Shown: positions 58,868 to 64,000 of the stretch, one piece after another | Layout of the letters: each line of letters opens with the position of its first letter | Numbering within the stretch: position 1 is the stretch's first letter | Origin: Leptodactylus fallax | Lineage: Eukaryota; Chordata; Amphibia; Anura; Leptodactylidae | Length of the DNA stretch: 64,000 bases | Direction: 5' to 3' | NCBI GenBank assembly: GCA_947044405.1 | Contig: CAMRHE010000462.1 | Location: 1,027,001 to 1,091,000, forward strand | Made by a program: the position numbers and the translations under genes | The notes under the pieces: model-generated | The model's database searches: none | What the model saw: only the letters and a program-made list of their open reading frames with translations | Told to the model about the DNA's origin: nothing

Positions 58868-60080
58868 TTAGGGTCCTAAAGCTTAACCCTGTGAGTGCTA
58901 GTTATACTGTCACCGCTCTTGACACTTCAGTGAAATTATACTATTACACTCAGTTTAGCAGTTTAGAATTTTAGCATGTTTATAGGATGTTTGACTTCTC
59001 TTGGGCCATTGAGGAAAATTATACAAAGGTAAAATGGTTAATCTATGTGTTATTGTACTTGATGGTGAGCTAGTGTTTTCAGTCTCTGACCTCATCTGTC
59101 TGTAATATCCAAACCTTTGTATTTGCATGTTAACACATGCTGTCACCTGGCAAACATAAGGTGGTTAACCGAAGTATTGAAAAACAAGAATAGTGTAAAT
59201 GTGTGTGGGTATCTGCAAATCTGCATGCTATAGTAATGGTGGTGCCTGTGTGGGGATGATTAAACAGAAAACCTGGCAGAGAAACATGGAATCCCCATCT
59301 GGTCTCGATCAAATGTGTTAGCTTTTTGGCCCTGAACCTCTAGTGCATACAGGAAATGTTAGAGACAAATCCAGATCCAATAGTGTGGAGATCATAGTGT
59401 GTCATAAGCTGCCCTCTTTTTAATAATAAAGATGGATATTTGCTCTATTTTTGACACCTCTATCCATGCCATAAGTCAACAACACAAGTCAGGGTGTGTC
59501 TTGCGCACTAAATGTTGCTGAGACATCAACCTACCCCCTATTCCCCTATTCATGCCACTTGAGCTGGACAACACCTTGTGGTGCTGGTTCTTTCCTTTAC
59601 ATGCAAGAAAAGATGAGAAATATTTGCATATATGAGCGACTAACAATATGGTGTAATCCATCTGGTATAATCAAAAGAAATGTAGACCTGATTCCTTTGT
59701 CCTGAATATTGACCCCATTTCTGGATGGGTCAAAAATACAAGGCCATGTTTGGGCACATTAGAATCTTACTACCAGTGGCCCACTGTTGTACTTACACCT
59801 GAAATATAATGACATTTATTTTGTTCTATCTATATAGAAAGTCATAATTATGTGTGTGCCATTTCTCACTCAAGGACAATAATGTAAATAAGGATGAACA
59901 GATTTATGCCCCAGCTCACATCCTTCCCACAAATGTCCATGGTAAAATAATGATGCATTACATTTGACTTAATTTTGTATATGTGGTAGTACCCACCAAT
60001 ATTATAAATCTTCAATATGTTCCTGTTGCCTGCTTTTGTATTTGAAGTGGCAATGGACAGGTAACAGATGTAACTTTACT
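58868..60080. other. Intron 1, unassigned
   Basis: No gene or element recognised. Confidence 0.4.
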
Positions 60081-60622
60081 TAAGGTGGGTTCACACTACC
60101 GTTGGATGTCAGTTCTGATAGTGTCCGTTAAAAAAAAAAAAAAAAAAAAAAACAGACACCTATCATAACAGATATTAACAGACACTAACTGATGTTAATG
60201 TGTCCGCTTTTTCAACTGATCCATTTAATGGACACATTAGAATTAGTTAGTGTCCATTTTTATACTGTCCGGGTTTTTTTTTTTTTTTGTGTGTTTCTGC
60301 TTTCTGAGCATGTGCAGAAAAAAACGGACAGTAATAATGGACACTATAACGGACACCCGTCCGTTACTGTCTGTTATCCATAGACTTTAATGTTAAAAAA
60401 TAACGGACACTTGCATTCAGGATTTTTTTTTCTGCGAAAAATAACGGACATGTGACGGATTTGGTGTAAACGGACACTAACGGTCACTAACGAACACCAG
60501 ATAAAATCCCATTGAAATCAATGGAATTTTTAAAGGATTTGTGACTGTTCTGCTAGTGTCCATTGCTAAAATCTTATAACGGACACTACCGACGGTCACC
60601 AGCGGTAGTGTGAATGACCTTA
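60081..60622. mobile_element. Hairpin MITE, about 540 bp
   Basis: TAAGGTGGGTTCACACTACC pairs with GCGGTAGTGTGAATGACCTTA. The interior is made of repeated GTCCGTT/AACGGACACTA units in both orientations. Poly(A) and poly(T) runs lie near 60128 and 60277. Confidence 0.72.
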
Positions 60623-60689
60623 CTAGTTTAGCAGTAACCTAATTGCTAGAATGTATGGGTATAATTGTGCTAGATTCATACTGTATATA

Positions 60690-61958
60690 GTGGTGCTTGA
60701 AAGTTTGTGAATTCTTTAGATTTTTCTATATTTCTGCATAAATTTGTTCTAAAAACTACACAAAAGTAGATAAAGATAACCAAATCAAACAAATGAGTCA
60801 TTTATTTGTACAAAAAAAAAAAAACAATATCAAATATCTGTGAATGTCAAAAATATGTGAACCTTTGCTTTCAGTATGTGGTGTGACCCCTTTGTGCAGC
60901 AATAACTTTATCGAAACATTTCGTCACGGTAATTGATTGATTGATTGATTGATTAATCCTTCTCAGTGGCTTAGAAGACTTTTAGCCCATCCCTCTGCAC
61001 AAAATAGCTTCATCTCTGTTATATGTTAATGGTTTTCTTCCCATGAACTACTCACTTCAGGTCCTTCCTTCTACAACATTTCTGTTGGATTAAAGTCAGG
61101 ACTTTGGCTTGGCCAATCTAAAAATTCAACTTTATTCTTCTTTAACCATTCTTTGGTAGAATGACTTGTGTGCTTAGGGTCGTTGTGTTGCTGCATGATC
61201 CACAGTTTAAGTTCAAGGACAGATGTCCTGACATTTGTCTTTAGAATTTGCTGCTATAATTCAGAATTCATTGTTCCATCAATGATGACAAGATGTTCTG
61301 GCACCAATGCAGCAAAATAGACCCAAACCATGATACTACCAGCACTGAGATTCACAGATGGAATGCATAACTGCAGACATGCACCTTAATGTGAAAAAAG
61401 ATAACCTTTAAGCAACTAAATACCTGAGTTCTTTTGTGACCTCATGCACTAATATGCGCCTTGCTCTTAGCTTGATCTTCCTCTATTTGTACGTATTCTT
61501 TCTGACTGGATTGGAGTCCAAACTCTTTGAGATGGTTTTTGCAGCCTAATGAGCATCAGTAACTCTTCTTCTGAGGTCCTCAGAAATCCTCTTTGTTCAT
61601 GCCATGATGCATGTCCACAAACATGTGATATGAAGATCAGACTTTGATAGATCTGTGCTCTTTAAATAAAACCGGTCGCCCAATCACACGTGATTGCCAT
61701 CTCATTAGTTGAAGACCACTAGTTTTGCCTTTAGATTATTAGGTAATCCTAAAGGCTCACATTCTTTTGACACTCAGAGATATGTGATATTGAATCATTT
61801 TCTTCTATAAATAAATGACTAAGTCTAATATCTTGATTCATTTGTTTGATTCGGTTCTCTTTATCTATTTTTAGCACTTGTGTAAAAATCAGATTCAATG
61901 AATCGTATTCAGAAATAGAGAAAATTCTGAAGGGTTCACAAACTTTCAAGCACCACTG
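60690..61958 (-). mobile_element. Tc1-like transposon, heavily decayed
   Basis: GTGGTGCTTGAAAGTTTGTG at the left mirrors CACAAACTTTCAAGCACCAC at the right, next to TA. At 1.27 kb it is shorter than the usual 1.6 kb. A (TTGA)n run at about 60932-60955 lies inside. Confidence 0.9.
60880..61620 (-). pseudogene. Tc1 transposase relic
   Basis: On the minus strand, traces remain of the catalytic segment. The plus-strand text GATTAAAGTCAGGACTTTGG at 61089 corresponds to the PSQSPDFNP block, and CATGATACTACC near 61329 to the GGSIM block. The N-terminal MART-like start lies near 61600. Frames are broken throughout and about 300 bp are deleted between the core and the HTH region. No function. Confidence 0.75.
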
Positions 61959-62685
61959 TAAGTCTGCAGGTACCCCTATGTCTTGGGCCATAGTAGGTTA
62001 AAAGACTTCCATTGAGGTTGAACACAGTATGTGTACCTGTTACAATATACGTTTCTATCAGCTTGGGTAGGGACTGGAGAAGTGAAGCAATCCCTTATAA
62101 ATTATGTATATTAGTAACAGTATAAGTCTGGCCAAGCAGCAGTTAAAGCGCTCTCTTGTGTCACTTGTACATGCTGGACTGGTACTTGGCAAGTTGCTAA
62201 CATTGATTAATCCAGGCTGTACACAAGCTGCTGTGACATTGTTATCAGGCACTGGTGATCGTGCCACAGCCCAGAGAGGAAGAGTGATGTGTTGGATTGG
62301 ATGTGACTGTGATGAATTGAAGCAGAACCAGGGTGGTTTTTACTTCCCCCGGACTAAACTGCTGACTAGTAAAAGGTTCAAGTCCTGTGTATCATTCAGC
62401 TAGCTGGGACATGGGATAAGTGGAAATAATGTAATTGCTGACATCACCTATAATGACTCCCAGTATTTCCATGCATCACTGAACACAGTGTGAGGTGAGC
62501 GTGGGAAGCAGAGACGCATCCTCTGCTTGCTCCACCAGTACTCAGGCCCCTATTTCAGAACACACCCTTAATATGGTAAGTGCTACTCTAGCTGTAGATG
62601 TTACCCATGCACTGAAATGACATGGATCAGAAGTACTAACACAGGATAATGGAGTTAGATGAACAGCAGTTAAAAAAATAATATC
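61959..62685. other. Intron 1, unassigned
   Basis: No gene or element recognised. Confidence 0.4.
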
Positions 62686-62899
62686 TAAGGCTGCTTGTGG
62701 AAAAGCTGCTTTTTGTTGCAAATTTTCCTGCATTTTTTTTTTAACTAAAGCATGGAGTGAATTTAGCAGAAAAGAGAAGTATTAGTACTTCCCAAATATT
62801 TCTCATTGCTTTTGTAGCCACTTTTGGCTAAAAAAAATATCTGTAGCAGGAACTGCAACAAAAAAGGCAGCTTTTCTGCAACGTGGGACCTCAGCCTAA
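62686..62899. mobile_element. Hairpin MITE of the 46302 family
   Basis: TAAGGCTGCTTGTGGAAAAG at the left mirrors CTGCAACGTGGGACCTCAGC at the right, with the shared CTTTTTGTTGCAAATTTTCCTG arm. Confidence 0.65.
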
Positions 62900-63152
62900 G
62901 TGCATCCTTTATATTTCATTTTCCAATTTCTTTTGAAGACTCTTGACTTTGACTCAAAAAATGCAGCAGAATCTGCAACAAAAAACACCAAAAAAGGCCT
63001 GGGGGTTCCCCCCCAATTTTTTTGCAACAAAAGAAACAGCTTTCCCAATAAAATGGGACCCTTATGGGGATGTTTTTCCGCTTTTTTTCCATAATATTTT
63101 TTTTTTTTAAAAAAGCGAAGTTCTGTGTGAAAAAATGGACTTGTGTATGGCC

Positions 63153-63208
<56 letters not shown>
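63153..63208. repeat. (CTAT)n microsatellite
   Basis: Fourteen uninterrupted tetranucleotide units. Confidence 0.95.
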
Positions 63209-63217
63209 GTTCTTAGG

Positions 63218-63320
63218 TTTGATACAGGCTCATTATAGAGCCGAAACGTCGCATGGGACAATAAACCCACTTTTTACTTCACCACACTATGGAGTGCTGC
63301 CTGTTTTTTACATTCATTCT
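63218..63320 (+). repeat. GAAAC stem-loop module (c)
   Basis: The stem GGCTC (63227-63231) and GAGCC (63238-63242) has a 6-base loop and is followed at once by GAAACG (63243-63248). AATAAA is at 63260-63265, and then a tail ends at the Tc1 element. Confidence 0.6.
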
Positions 63321-63321
63321 A

Positions 63322-64000
63322 CAGTCATATGAAAAAGTTTGGGCACCCCTATTAAACGTAATCATTTTTAGTTCTAAATATTTGGGTGTTTGCAACAGCC
63401 ATTTCAATTTGATATATCTAATAACTGATGGACACAGTAATATTTCAGGACTGAAATGAGGTTTATTGTACTAACAGAAAATGTGCAATATGCATTAAAC
63501 CAAAATTTGACCGGTGCAAAAGTATGGGCACCTCAACAGAAAAGTGACATTAATATTTAGTAGATCCCCCTTTTCAAAAAAAAAAACCCCCCCGGCGCGC
63601 TGTCCTGTAGCTTTTAATCAGTTCCTGGATCCTGGATGAAGGTATTTTTGACCATTCCGCTTTACAAAACAATTCCAGTTCAGTTAAGTTTGATGGTCGC
63701 TGAGCATGGACAGCCCGCTTCAAATTATCCCACAGATGTTCAATGATATTCAGGTCTGGGGACTGGGATGGCCATTCCAGAACATTGTAATTGTTCCTCT
63801 GCATGAATGCCTGAGTAGATTTGGAGCTGTGTTTTGGATCATTGTCTTGCTGAAATATCCATCCCCGGCGTAAAAACCTTCAAATTCATCACTGATTCTT
63901 GTACATTATTCTCAAGAATCTGCTGATACTGAGTTGAATCCATGCGACCCTCAACTTTAACAAGATTCCCGGTGCCGGCATTGGCCACACAGCCCCAAAG
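63322..64000 (-). mobile_element. Tc1-like transposon, second copy of the 36800 family, cut by the window end
   Basis: It starts CAGTCATATGAAAAAGTTTG after TA and follows the copy at 36800 closely in reverse orientation. The left terminal repeat, including the inner motif GCAAAAGTATGGGCACC, is complete. Confidence 0.92.
63540..64000 (-). pseudogene. Tc1 transposase C-terminal half, frame broken, partial
   Basis: On the minus strand it keeps MQRNNYNVLEWPSQSPDLNI with IEHLW, including the catalytic Glu. Compared with 37198-38220 the last 15-20 codons are scrambled at 63566-63600 (A run, C run and GGCGCGC). An insertion near 63872 (GTAAAAACC) shifts the frame in the RRGWIF region. These may be real decay or poor base calling. 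Confidence 0.8.

Larger units (their letters stand above)
32512..64000 (+). other. MAML3 intron 1, continuing past the window end
   Basis: No sequence resembling MAML3 exon 2 (its basic helix and Gln-rich coding) was seen in any frame, so the intron is longer than 31 kb. That is in keeping with the very long first intron of vertebrate MAML3. It holds the transposons listed separately. Confidence 0.8.

Noticed and set aside
63153..63208. Regular short repeats as a CRISPR-like array
   Set aside because: A simple (CTAT)n microsatellite with no spacers, in vertebrate DNA.
1..64000. tRNA, rRNA, operons, origins or other prokaryote-type features
   Set aside because: None seen; the only tRNA-like signal is the B box of the SINE at 12-22.

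Overview
The window looks like nuclear DNA from a frog or another amphibian (inference). It holds one recognisable host exon: the first coding exon of MAML3, the Mastermind-like Notch co-activator (31969-32511, + strand), followed by a splice donor and more than 31 kb of intron 1. I see no other host gene. The rest is transposon-rich intergenic and intronic DNA. The amphibian call rests on three things: a vertebrate MAML3 N-terminus, a dense mixture of Tc1/mariner families, and hairpin MITEs of the kinds common in frog genomes, including elements that begin TTAAAGG like the Xenopus T2 family.

Layout. 1-2.9 kb: a V-SINE tail, a dead Tc1 element, the end of a TTAA-flanked repeat, and two MITEs. 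3.8-8.3 kb: a 422-bp palindromic MITE, then a 3.9-kb TTAA-bounded non-coding element. 8.4-13.0 kb: a palindromic MITE split by two Tc1 elements, one of which is itself split by a solo LTR with a perfect 5-bp target duplication. 13.0-14.0 kb: a second TTAA-family element. 15.6-17.2 kb: a full-length Tc1 whose open frame has lost its catalytic glutamate (E to K). 20.1-22.3 kb: a MITE of the same family as the 8.4-kb one, interrupted by a 1.6-kb fold-back insert between 16-bp duplications. 23.4-25.0 kb: an intact Tc1-like element with DD38E spacing (Intruder-like). 25.9-27.7 kb: a third TTAA-family copy carrying an LTR-like insert. 28.3-30.9 kb: small MITEs and a degenerate tandem array just upstream of MAML3.

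Downstream of the exon, all within intron 1: a Tc1 element with an intact 340-residue transposase frame (36.8-38.4 kb), several T2-like and other hairpin MITEs, three modules with a stem-loop and GAAAC motif followed by AATAAA, a 5'-truncated L1 retrocopy inside a MITE hairpin (57.1-58.9 kb), a decayed Tc1 (60.7-62.0 kb), and a second copy of the 36.8-kb Tc1 family running off the window end beside sequence that looks poorly resolved.

Eight Tc1 copies fall into about six families, and most show inverted ends with an inner repeat of the terminal motif (IR/DR type). The order of nesting gives a relative insertion history. I did not find a convincing new multi-gene system. The most unusual items are the fold-back insertion at 20191-21825, the DD38E element, the full-length transposase with a dead active site, and the tandem array next to the MAML3 promoter region.
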